Shown here in pieces: positions 57,093 to 64,000 of a DNA stretch of 64,000 nt (the first letter of the stretch is position 1; every line of letters begins with the position of its first letter). Origin of the DNA: Litchfieldia alkalitelluris (GTDB lineage Bacteria; Bacillota; Bacilli; Bacillales; Bacillaceae_L); contig NZ_KV917374.1 in the NCBI RefSeq assembly GCF_002019645.1, positions 1,748,696 through 1,812,695 on the forward strand, in the 5' to 3' direction. A program made the translations under genes and the position numbers. Under the pieces are notes generated by a model. It did no database searches and was not told where the DNA came from. It worked only from the letters and a program-made list of their open reading frames with translations.

Positions 57093-57364
57093 TGTAAATA
57101 TGATGGCGGTTCCGTGCTTCTTTTAAAAAAAAGAGCATGCGAATTGCCTTTTTGTTTTCTATGGACAGGGGAAGGACTGACACCTTGACTCAGTAGTGAT
57201 TATGCCAAAAATGGGTGAATGTTCTTGTCCCGATGTACCTGCTATCTCTTTAAATAATATAGAAATGGGGAAGGGTTTCGTACTAAATACTAGAATATTA
57301 ATAATAGATCCAAAAGTTAAATACATGAAAGCACTATATCTACAAAAGGAGAGTATAATGACCA

Positions 57365-58621
57365 ATGGTCGAACAACGAAACTGGGCAGGTAATTATACA
57401 TATAGTACTTCTAATTGGCATTTTCCAGAGAAAATTGACCAAGTGCAGCAGCTGGTGGCTAACAGCAAACATCTAAAAGTAGTAGGTTCGCGTCATTCCT
57501 TTAACGGGATTGCAGACTCCTCTCATATGATGATTTCGTTACAGCATTTAAGTAAAATCTTGCAACTGGATCACGAGCGGAAACTGGTAACAGTAGAGGC
57601 TGGAGTCAAGTACAGTGATTTGTGTCTCTACCTGGCACATGAAGGATATGCATTAAAAAATCTTGCTTCCTTACCTCACATATCGGTAGCTGGTGCATGT
57701 GCGACTGCTACTCACGGTTCGGGAAATGATAACAGCTGTCTGGCAACAGCCGTATATGAAATGGACGTCATAACCGCCGATGGAGACCTTGTTTCTTTTT
57801 CAAGGGAGCGCAACCATGAAGAGTTCAATGGTGTTGTCGTCAATCTTGGTGGTTTAGGAGTCGTCACTCGTTTATCGCTAGAAATCGTACCGGCTTTTGA
57901 AATACAACAATTCGTTTATGAAAATTTACCTTTAATAAAGTATAAGGAGCATTTTAACGATATCTATTCAAGTGCTTATAGTGTCAGCTCCTTTACTGAT
58001 TGGCGGAATGAAACAATGAACCAAGTTTGGCTCAAACACTATGTAACAGATGATCAACCTATTAAGATGGAACCTACGTTTTTCGGTGCACCTCTTGCAA
58101 CAAAGAATCTACACCCAGTCGGGTTGGGTGCGGAAAATTGTACGGAACAACAAGGTGTATCAGGTCCATGGTATGATCGTTTACCACATTTCCGAATGGG
58201 CTTTACACCTAGTGCAGGTGAGGAGTTACAAAGTGAATACATGGTCCCTAGGGAACGTGGGTATGAAGCGTTATGTGCACTGAATGAGATTCGAAATCAG
58301 ATCGCTCCAGCATTACTCATTTCTGAGATTCGAACCATTGCAAAAGATGACTTGTGGATGAGTCCGTTCTATAAGCAGGATTCTGTTGGTTTCCACTTTA
58401 CCTGGCAACGAGACTGGGCATTAGTCAGGACCATACTACCGATCATCGAGAAACAACTCGCACCTTTTAACCCTAGACCACATTGGGGTAAGCTATTTAC
58501 GATGCCACCTAAAGACGTACAATCACGATATGAAAAACTTAACGATTTTCAACAGTTATTACATCACTATGATCCTAAAGGGAAATTTCGAAACAGCTTT
58601 ATAGAGTCATATCTTTTGTGA
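57365..58621 (+). CDS. Alditol/xylitol-oxidase-like FAD oxidoreductase
   Basis: 418 aa, VAO-family flavoprotein. The FAD-binding domain shows VGSRHSFNGIADSS, where the GSRHS His is the covalent-FAD position in alditol oxidases, together with VEAGVKYSDLCLYL, LPHISVAGACATATHGSG and NLGGLGVVTRLSLEI. The C-terminal ALO-type domain ends HWGKLFTM and DPKGKFRN. It would oxidise a polyol or sugar lactone with oxygen. The ribosome site AAAGGAG is ideally spaced for an ATG at 57358 that reads only 11 codons in another frame, whereas ATG 57365 has a 13-base spacing. A one-base change near the start is therefore possible. The 272-base region upstream shows no other gene. Confidence 0.88.
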   Translation: MVEQRNWAGNYTYSTSNWHFPEKIDQVQQLVANSKHLKVVGSRHSFNGIADSSHMMISLQHLSKILQLDHERKLVTVEAGVKYSDLCLYLAHEGYALKNLASLPHISVAGACATATHGSGNDNSCLATAVYEMDVITADGDLVSFSRERNHEEFNGVVVNLGGLGVVTRLSLEIVPAFEIQQFVYENLPLIKYKEHFNDIYSSAYSVSSFTDWRNETMNQVWLKHYVTDDQPIKMEPTFFGAPLATKNLHPVGLGAENCTEQQGVSGPWYDRLPHFRMGFTPSAGEELQSEYMVPRERGYEALCALNEIRNQIAPALLISEIRTIAKDDLWMSPFYKQDSVGFHFTWQRDWALVRTILPIIEKQLAPFNPRPHWGKLFTMPPKDVQSRYEKLNDFQQLLHHYDPKGKFRNSFIESYLL

Positions 58622-58670
58622 TCATCTTTTGGGATGAGGGAGAGCTGCGTCCGCGTTATAAGGTTATAAG

Positions 58671-58699
58671 AAAAAGGACCAACATTGGTCCTTTTTAAT
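58671..58699 (+). terminator. Rho-independent terminator
   Basis: AAAAAGGACCAA / TTGGTCCTTTTT stem with a very small loop and trailing T-rich sequence, about 50 bases after the oxidase stop. Confidence 0.85.
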
Positions 58700-58838
58700 T
58701 TGAATTTTAACTTGGTGCTTAATATGCGGTTGTAAAATAATATCTAAAATCTATGTAATTATTCCGCCTTTTGAAAATTAATTACTTAATTCATATATCT
58801 AATCATTTTAATCCTTTTGCGTTTTTTCTCTTGAATTA

Positions 58839-59156
58839 TTGGATGTACTAGGATTCACAAAATATACTGATCCGGACTGGGATGGTCCTGTTTATGTAGC
58901 CACCCATAATAGAAGACATGTAAATAAATATTTTTCACTAGTGTATGAAAGATTAAATAATATACTAAAAGATAATATAGGAGAACCTGAAGACGTAATC
59001 ATTGAATCTCTTGAAAAAGGATTACATCAGATTAGAACCCAACTGCTTAAAGGTGATATATTATTATTACAAGGAAAAGTAGCAACAACTTCAATAGCTT
59101 TTAAATTAGATCATATAATTCAACTAGCTGCGTATTTTTGCAGAAGAGGTGTGTAA
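58839..59156 (+). pseudogene. Toxin C-terminal-tip remnant (HNH/AHH-like)
   Basis: About 105 codons open at TTG with no ribosome site. The frame reads YVATHNRRHVNKYFSLVYERLNNIL, then EDVIIESLEKGLHQIRTQLLKG. The HNRRH...VYERL pattern resembles the end of HNH/AHH-type nuclease toxins of polymorphic-toxin systems. It lacks delivery and linker domains and stops four bases before the first immunity-like gene, which is the usual place of a toxin tip. It therefore looks like a displaced toxin cassette end (orphan tip). The family guess is low-certainty; the position is informative. Confidence 0.5.
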
Positions 59157-59160
59157 GAAG

Positions 59161-59699
59161 ATGAAGGTATGGCAATTAACTCGTCAGTTTGATAAATATG
59201 AGGAATTCACTTTCTCGAATGATCAAGATAGTGAACTATTTAGTGAAAACTTTCTTGGTGAACCAATGATCTAGAAGAAAAGGTTATAAGGCAAGATATC
59301 TTCAAAGTACTTAATCATGAGTCAAAAAGGGTTATAAGTTCAAAAGTTTTTGTTTCAGATCAATTTAGAAGGAAAGTACTTGAATCTAACCTAGAGGGTC
59401 TTGATTTTATTGAAGTTTGGGATTCTGCTAATGTAAATATTGAAAGTGAAGGTCTACAGCAACCGGTACGATACGAAGAAGTCGTAGATGACAAATCAAC
59501 TACCTATTCTTTTGATGAAGCTTCTATAAAAGCTGAAAAGGAAAATAAAACGTTTGTTAGTGAAAAATGGGCGATTCGTTTTGGTGAAGATAAAGAGTTC
59601 CAAATCGGTCAATTGCAAGAAGATGGTTCCTACAACTGGATTAATCCCATCTATTATCCTCCGATTTTTATTGGGATGAAGTGGAATGAATCTATCTAA
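59161..59699 (+). pseudogene. Imm11-like immunity gene, copy 1, internally deleted
   Basis: Starts MKVWQLTRQFDKYEEFTFSN, like copy 2, but stops after GEPMI. From about 59275 a different frame resumes with QDIFKVLNHESKRVISSKVF and runs to IYYPPIFIGMKWNESI. Compared with copy 2, about 95 codons in the middle are missing and the frame is shifted. The C-terminal 60 codons are almost identical to copy 2. Not functional as read. Confidence 0.7.
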
Positions 59700-59729
59700 T
59701 TCATTAGATAAAGTAGGGTGAAAAACGAT

Positions 59730-60527
59730 ATGAAGATATGGCAAATGACTCGAGTGTTTAATGGGTTTGAAGTCTTGAAATTTTCAAATCCAGATGATAG
59801 AAAAGTGTTTAGTGATAATTTTATTGGTTTACCAATGAAAGAGAACTGGGCTTCAATTAAGGTTGAAACGTATTCAAAGGGCAAAGAAAGTGATTCACCT
59901 GATGGTCTTTTATTAGCTCCTATTTTTAGTGAAAAGGCTGTAAATCTATTAAAGGTATTCTTAAAAGAAGATCAAGTGGAAATTCTACCTATTAGTAAAT
60001 ATGGTGGAAAGAAGTACTTCGCAATAAATGTTATCAATGTTCTAGATGGTATTGATGGAGAGCACTCAGAGGTTTCAAGGTCAAGACATGGGATTATATT
60101 AGGATATGACCGATTTGCCTTTAAGAGGGATATAGTTTCTGGACAGGATATGTTTAAAGTGCTTAATCATGAAACAAAAAGAGTGATTAGCTCAAAAGTA
60201 TTTGTATCTGATAGGTTTAGAGATAAAGTGATAGAATCCGATCTTCAGGGCTTTGATTTTATTGAAGTGTGGAATTCTGAATCTACTGCAGACCAAGTAG
60301 AATATTCGGAAATCTCTAATTCAGACAAACTTTATACTTTTGACGAAGCTTCTAAAATAGCTGAAGATCAAAATAAAACGTTTGTTAGTGGTAAATGGGC
60401 GATTCGTTTTGATGAAGGCAAAGAGTTCCAAATCGGTCAATTGCAAGAAGATGGTTCCTACAACTGGGTTAATCCCATCTATTATCCGCCTATTTTTATT
60501 GGGATGAAGTGGGAGGAATCCAAATAA
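59730..60527 (+). CDS. Imm11/DUF1629-like immunity protein, copy 2 (intact)
   Basis: 265 aa from ATG 59730, which follows AGGGTGA; the GTG at 59718 falls in that ribosome site. It resembles immunity proteins of the Imm11/Imm43 type: PDGLLLAPIFSEKAVNLL, EILPI, FAINVINVLDGID, VFVSDRFRDKV and a C-terminal WAIRFDEGKEFQIGQL...YYPPIFIGMKW. Cytosolic. It should neutralise a cognate toxin by binding. It is the only apparently complete member of the three tandem copies. Assignment to a named immunity family is from memory of motif patterns. Confidence 0.65.
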   Translation: MKIWQMTRVFNGFEVLKFSNPDDRKVFSDNFIGLPMKENWASIKVETYSKGKESDSPDGLLLAPIFSEKAVNLLKVFLKEDQVEILPISKYGGKKYFAINVINVLDGIDGEHSEVSRSRHGIILGYDRFAFKRDIVSGQDMFKVLNHETKRVISSKVFVSDRFRDKVIESDLQGFDFIEVWNSESTADQVEYSEISNSDKLYTFDEASKIAEDQNKTFVSGKWAIRFDEGKEFQIGQLQEDGSYNWVNPIYYPPIFIGMKWEESK

Positions 60528-60695
60528 ATTTTGTCATTAGAAAAGAGGTCAGTATTCACACAATGTACAAACCTTTTTCTAATTATAGGTAAAGGTCCAA
60601 TCCATATATCATAAAGTTTAATAGTCTAATAATCTGAGGGTAGGTATCGTATCACTATGCCTTAGCTTAAGGATGAAACAAGAAACGGGTGAAGT

Positions 60696-61500
60696 ATGAG
60701 AGTTTGGTTACTCCAAAGTGTATTTGGTGAATTTTTTGAATTTGGTTTTACGAATGAAGTAGATAGAAAGATGTTTAGAACGGAGTTTAGGGGTGACTCT
60801 ATGATTCATGGATGGCCCTCCGTACATATTTAATAACTTTAAAGAAGGAAGTAAAAGTGATTTCCCTGCAGGCCTCTTATCAGTACCTACATTTAGTGAA
60901 AGGGCTATTAATGTATTAGGAGATTTATTGGCCGGGAAAGTTGAATTGCTCCCGTTGCTTACAGATGCAAACTCATATTATGCAGGGAATGTCATAAATG
61001 TTTTAGACTGCATTGATGAAGAACATGCAGAGGTAAGGGTGTTTGATGATGGACAAGTAATGAAATACACAAGGTATGCATTTTTAACGGATAAAATAGT
61101 GGGTGAGGATATATTTAAAATTTTAGTTCACGATTCAAAACGAATATTAAAGACAACGGTATTTGTTTCAGATCGTTTTAGAGAAAAAGTTCTCGAGGCA
61201 GGACTTAAAGGTTTTGAATTTATTGAAGTGTGGGATTCAGCTGAACATGAGAAAAATACTAGTATCCAGGGAGAACTGTGCCTTGATGATGATTCAATCG
61301 AATGGCATACTTTTGAGTTAGCATCAGAGTTGGTAAAAAAACATAATAAGGTAGTAGTGAGTGGCGAATGGGCGATTCGTCTTGGTAATGACCAACAAAC
61401 TCTAATTGGACACTTGCGAGAGGATGGCACATACCTTTGGTTAAACCCTATTTATTATCCTCCTGTGTTTATTGGGATGAAGTGGAGAGTTCTAGAGTAA
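60696..61500 (+). pseudogene. Imm11-like immunity gene, copy 3, frameshifted
   Basis: The start at ATG 60696 reads MRVWLLQSVFGEFFEFGFTN and aligns with copy 2 up to WPSVHI (about 60830). The frame then ends in TAA TAA, while the +1-related frame continues FNNFKEGSKSDFPAGLLSVP and on to YYPPVFIGMKWRVLE. One base change would restore a protein of about 268 aa. More divergent from copy 2 than copy 1 is, so it is the older duplicate or specific for another toxin. The 168-base region before it shows no other gene. Confidence 0.65.
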
Positions 61501-61585
61501 ATGGGTGATAAATGAATTATCTTATGAGACCGAGATATGTTGAAAAATAAGATCAATGAATTATTCTTTTATATAGAAGCTAATG

Positions 61586-61614
61586 CACTCTCAATTATTT
61601 GAGGGTGTTTTTTT
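61586..61614 (+). terminator. Terminator after the immunity array
   Basis: CACTCTCAA / TTGAGGGTG stem, four-base loop, then seven or more T. The first of two similar terminators. Confidence 0.85.
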
Positions 61615-61741
61615 ATCTTTTAAAATGACTCAAACAGTAATTATCATCACCTTAAAGTAAATCATAAGTGTGTCGGTAGAAGTACCACCATTTCCACCGA
61701 TATATTTAGAAAAAATCGAGTTTATTTTAGAAGCAATAATG

Positions 61742-61786
61742 CACTCATAAAATGTTGATAAAATCAACATTTGTGAGTGTTTTTTG
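61742..61786 (+). terminator. Second, longer terminator
   Basis: CACTCATAAAATGTTGAT and ATCAACATTTgTGAGTG form a long stem with a short loop and a T-run. The sequence before it (AGAAGC, then AAT and GCACTC) repeats that before the terminator at 61586. Confidence 0.85.
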
Positions 61787-61872
61787 TTTAATAGAAATGC
61801 TGAAAAAGGTAGGTTTTATAATCTAACAATCAAATTGTTAATTTAAATTTTTAGAAAATTTTAAATAAACTG

Positions 61873-61931
61873 TTGACCTATAACATCATATGATGTACTA
61901 TAATATTAGATATGATGTTATATGACATCAT
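61873..61931 (+). promoter_or_regulatory. Promoter with two GntR-like operators for the FrlB-like operon
   Basis: TTGACC (61873-61878) and TATAAT (61899-61904) are spaced 20 bases apart, longer than ideal. The perfect palindrome ACATCATATGATGT (61883-61896) lies between them, and a second inverted repeat of the same half-sites, ATGATGT-tatatg-ACATCAT, is at 61912-61931. Centres are 32 bases apart, about three helical turns. This fits repression by a GntR-family regulator such as FrlR; the regulator gene is not in the window. Confidence 0.8.
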
Positions 61932-62007
61932 AGTAACTTAGAAGGTAGATGATGGTATCAAAAATCATCACCAAACTAAGAGATAACTTGAAGGGAGAGG
62001 TTAATTA

Positions 62008-62982
62008 ATGAAACAAGAACATCTAGAACAAATTCAAAACGTCATCGAGGCTGCGAAAGGGAAGGACATTAAAAATATTTTCTTTGTTGCTTGTGGAGGT
62101 TCTATGGCATCACTTTCGTTAGGGGATTATTTTGTTACAAAAGATACTGATATGGCAAGCTTTGTTTATACGTCAAATGAATTTATTCACCGTGCACCAA
62201 AGGCATTGGGTGAAAATAGTCTTGTAGTTTTAAGATCTCATTCTGGTACCACTCCTGAAACGGTAGATGCTGCTACATATGCGAGAGAACAAGGTGCTTT
62301 AACCGTTGCCATTTCTATGGATGTTGAATCAGCTCTTTGCAAAGAGTCGGAATATACTGTACATTACAATTACAAAGATGGATCAGCTGCAATTGATGGA
62401 GAAATTGGTGTGTATTACACGTTACTCTTTAAACTACTAAATCTACTAACTGGTGAAGAGAAATATCTCCGTGGGGTTGATCAACTATCAAAACTAGATC
62501 AACTAATTGAAAGCAACCAAACAAAGTATAGAGATGTAGCTGACGCATTTGGCAAGAAGTATAAGCGTGATAAAGTCATCTACACAATGGCAAGTGGAGC
62601 ATATATTCACCATGCATATTCCTTCACAAGTTGTTTGTTAATGGAAATGCTTTGGATTCATTCCAATGCGATTCATTCAGGAGAGTATTTCCACGGACCA
62701 TTTGAAGTGACTGATTATGATGTACCATTTTTAATGGTTGTTGGGGAAGGACCAAGTACACCACTTGATCAACGCGCTCTTGATTTTGTGACAAAGTATA
62801 GCGAGAAAGTTGAAGTTGTGAACGTGAAAGAGTTTGATTATACTGGGGTGGACGAAGACCTGAAAGAGTATTTCGGTCCAGCACTAGCGGGTCCTGTATT
62901 ACGTTTATACGCTGACGGTTTAGCGGAACATACTGGACATCCATTATCAGTAAGAAGATATATGTGGAAAATGGAATATTAA
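62008..62982 (+). CDS. SIS-domain deglycase, FrlB-like
   Basis: 324 aa with two sugar-isomerase (SIS) domains: FFVACGGSMASL, VLRSHSGTTPETVDAA, and the C-terminal IHSGEYFHGPFEV and HPLSVRRYMWKMEY. The start-to-end pattern is very close to FrlB of B. subtilis, which splits 6-phospho-fructoselysine (or other 6-phospho-fructosamines) into glucose 6-phosphate and the amino acid. Cytosolic. ATG after AAGGGAGAGG. Followed by a sugar-binding lipoprotein, as in frl-type operons. The exact amine of the Amadori substrate is unknown. Confidence 0.85.
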   Translation: MKQEHLEQIQNVIEAAKGKDIKNIFFVACGGSMASLSLGDYFVTKDTDMASFVYTSNEFIHRAPKALGENSLVVLRSHSGTTPETVDAATYAREQGALTVAISMDVESALCKESEYTVHYNYKDGSAAIDGEIGVYYTLLFKLLNLLTGEEKYLRGVDQLSKLDQLIESNQTKYRDVADAFGKKYKRDKVIYTMASGAYIHHAYSFTSCLLMEMLWIHSNAIHSGEYFHGPFEVTDYDVPFLMVVGEGPSTPLDQRALDFVTKYSEKVEVVNVKEFDYTGVDEDLKEYFGPALAGPVLRLYADGLAEHTGHPLSVRRYMWKMEY

Positions 62983-63016
62983 AATTCTAAAAAAATTGGT
63001 TCAGGGGGAAATATAA

Positions 63017-64000
63017 ATGAAAAAGTTTCTTAGCTTTTTAGTTGTTATTTTAGTAAGCTCTATGTTTTTAGCAGCATGTTCTTCTTCCTCCAATGAAAGT
63101 GATGGCGAAGCAACTGAAGGAGATCAAGTAGTAATTGATTTCTTCCATCGCTGGCCGAACGAACCTAGAAAATCATTTTATGATGAGAAAATTGCAGAAT
63201 TTGAAAAACTTAATCCAAATGTAAAAATTAAAGTTGATGCTGTATTGAACGATTCTTATAAAGAAAAAATTAAAGTGTTGGTTTCAAATGATAATCTACC
63301 AGATGTTTTCACCTCTTGGTCAGATACATTTGCCGCAAATCTAGTAAGCTCTGAACGTATAATGTCGTTAAATGATATTATGGCGGAAGATCCAGATTGG
63401 TCCGGTAATATTATCGAGTCTCAATATGCAGGATTTACGTTTGATGATGTGACTTACGGAATTCCGTTTACTGTTGACGGTAAAGCTTTCTTTTATAACA
63501 AACAAATATTCGAAGAAAATAATATCGCTGTTCCAGCCTCATATGATGAACTTGTCACTGCGTTAGATCAGCTAAAAGCAGCAGGATATGAAACACCTGT
63601 GGTCGAAGGGTTAACAAATGGTTGGGCAATCTCTCATTACATGGGAACTATTTTTGATAGAGTTGTAGACAATAGTGTACTTGTTAAGGACTATACTGCT
63701 GCGACAGGTGAATTTACAGATCCAGGATATATTCGCGGACTGGAAATTTTCAAAGAGTTAACGACGTACATGGGTGATGTGTCAACCGCGATTGATCATG
63801 AAGCAGCCCGAAACATGTTTGCTGCTGGTGAAGTTCCAGTCTTATATATGCAGTTTGCTGAGGTGAAATATGTACAAGATGCTGGTGATGTTGAATTTGG
63901 ATTCTTTAATTTCCCAGAAGTGAAAGATGGGGAAGGAAGACCTAAATCACTTACTGGCGCACCAGAGGGCTGGATGTTGAGTAAAAATGCGCCACCTGAA
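63017..64000 (+). CDS. Sugar/Amadori-compound-binding lipoprotein (runs off the window)
   Basis: Continues past the right edge; about 328 codons are visible. The lipoprotein signal peptide is MKKFLSFLVVILVSSMFLAAC with Cys21 and a Ser-rich linker. A family 1 solute-binding fold follows (FFHRWPNEPRKSFYDEKI, LPDVFTSWSDTF, GIPFTVDGKAFFYNKQIFE). ATG follows CAGGGGG. Directly downstream of the FrlB-like gene, so it probably delivers a fructosamine-type ligand to an ABC importer encoded beyond the window (FrlO-like role). Inference by gene order. Confidence 0.88.
   Translation, partial: MKKFLSFLVVILVSSMFLAACSSSSNESDGEATEGDQVVIDFFHRWPNEPRKSFYDEKIAEFEKLNPNVKIKVDAVLNDSYKEKIKVLVSNDNLPDVFTSWSDTFAANLVSSERIMSLNDIMAEDPDWSGNIIESQYAGFTFDDVTYGIPFTVDGKAFFYNKQIFEENNIAVPASYDELVTALDQLKAAGYETPVVEGLTNGWAISHYMGTIFDRVVDNSVLVKDYTAATGEFTDPGYIRGLEIFKELTTYMGDVSTAIDHEAARNMFAAGEVPVLYMQFAEVKYVQDAGDVEFGFFNFPEVKDGEGRPKSLTGAPEGWMLSKNAPPE

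Noticed and set aside
57196-57393. 65-codon open frame upstream of the alditol oxidase
   Set aside because: Crosses the oxidase start in another frame, has low-complexity composition and no ribosome site at its own start.
61128-61430. 100-codon minus-strand open frame opposite immunity copy 3
   Set aside because: Antisense shadow, unlike any protein pattern, no ribosome site.
62624-62944. 106-codon minus-strand open frame opposite the FrlB-like gene
   Set aside because: Antisense shadow; the plus-strand protein matches a known family along its full length.
1-64000. CRISPR array, tRNA/rRNA genes, transposase or integrase genes
   Set aside because: No regularly spaced repeats, no cloverleaf or rRNA-like segments, and no transposase or integrase motifs were seen, even near the rearrangement junctions.

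Overview
The window is AT-rich and looks like a chromosome segment of a member of the Bacillaceae (Bacillus sensu lato). Supporting signs are strong GGAGG-type ribosome sites, frequent TTG/GTG starts, a HelD-type RNA polymerase recycling factor of the B. subtilis length (774 aa), a FrlB-like deglycase, LplB/YtcP-type sugar permeases and a GC-rich palindromic repeat of a kind common in Bacillales. The gene content suggests a soil or plant-associated scavenger of plant polysaccharides and sugar acids. No rRNA, tRNA, CRISPR array or transposase was seen.

Layout. 0.1-7.5 kb: GH42 beta-galactosidase, an alpha/beta hydrolase with a 3' frameshift, a decayed small gene followed by an unknown gene, and a large M14-type metallopeptidase. 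7.6-10.4 kb: glycolate oxidase subunits glcD-glcF on the minus strand. 10.9-18.6 kb: a tightly coupled plus-strand operon of a signal-less solute-binding-fold protein, two paralogous class III CoA-transferases, an amidohydrolase, a MaoC-type hydratase, a Gfo/Idh/MocA dehydrogenase, an FAH-family hydrolase and an SDR. It looks like a sugar-acid or lactone pathway with an unusual CoA step. 18.7-36.2 kb: a membrane-bound AraC-type sensor-regulator and two opposing sugar-import/glycosidase operons. The plus-strand operon (permease, permease, GH95, GDSL esterase, beta-propeller glycosidase) is broken. Its GH95 alpha-fucosidase gene is split into an N-terminal and a C-terminal piece about 10.3 kb apart, and between them lies a minus-strand operon (large glycosidase, GH42, RuBisCO-like protein, two permeases, lipoprotein) that has itself lost its 5' end.

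36.6-50.1 kb: a defence/repair-type island. It holds a UvrD-like helicase, a coiled-coil protein ending in an SSB-like acidic tail, a NERD-nuclease helicase, HelD, a GIY-YIG-like protein on the other strand, an McrB/McrC-type pair and a JAMM-like protein. 50.4-57.1 kb: two small membrane proteins, then a GntR regulator with a repeated operator, a cytosolic gamma-glutamyltransferase-family enzyme and a tripartite tricarboxylate transporter (TctC, TctB, TctA). 57.4-58.6 kb: an alditol-oxidase-like flavoprotein. 58.8-61.5 kb: remnants of a polymorphic-toxin locus, namely a toxin-tip fragment followed by three related immunity-like genes, two of them damaged. 61.6-64 kb: tandem terminators, then a palindrome-controlled promoter driving a FrlB-like deglycase and a sugar-binding lipoprotein that runs off the window.

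The best candidates for something undescribed are the CoA-transferase/solute-binding-fold operon (10.9-18.6 kb) and the helicase module whose coiled-coil partner carries an SSB-like C-terminal tip (36.6-41.9 kb). All family assignments come from reading motifs by eye; no database search was run. Several genes carry single-base frameshifts or sharp truncations. Read mapping should establish whether these are real decay or assembly error.
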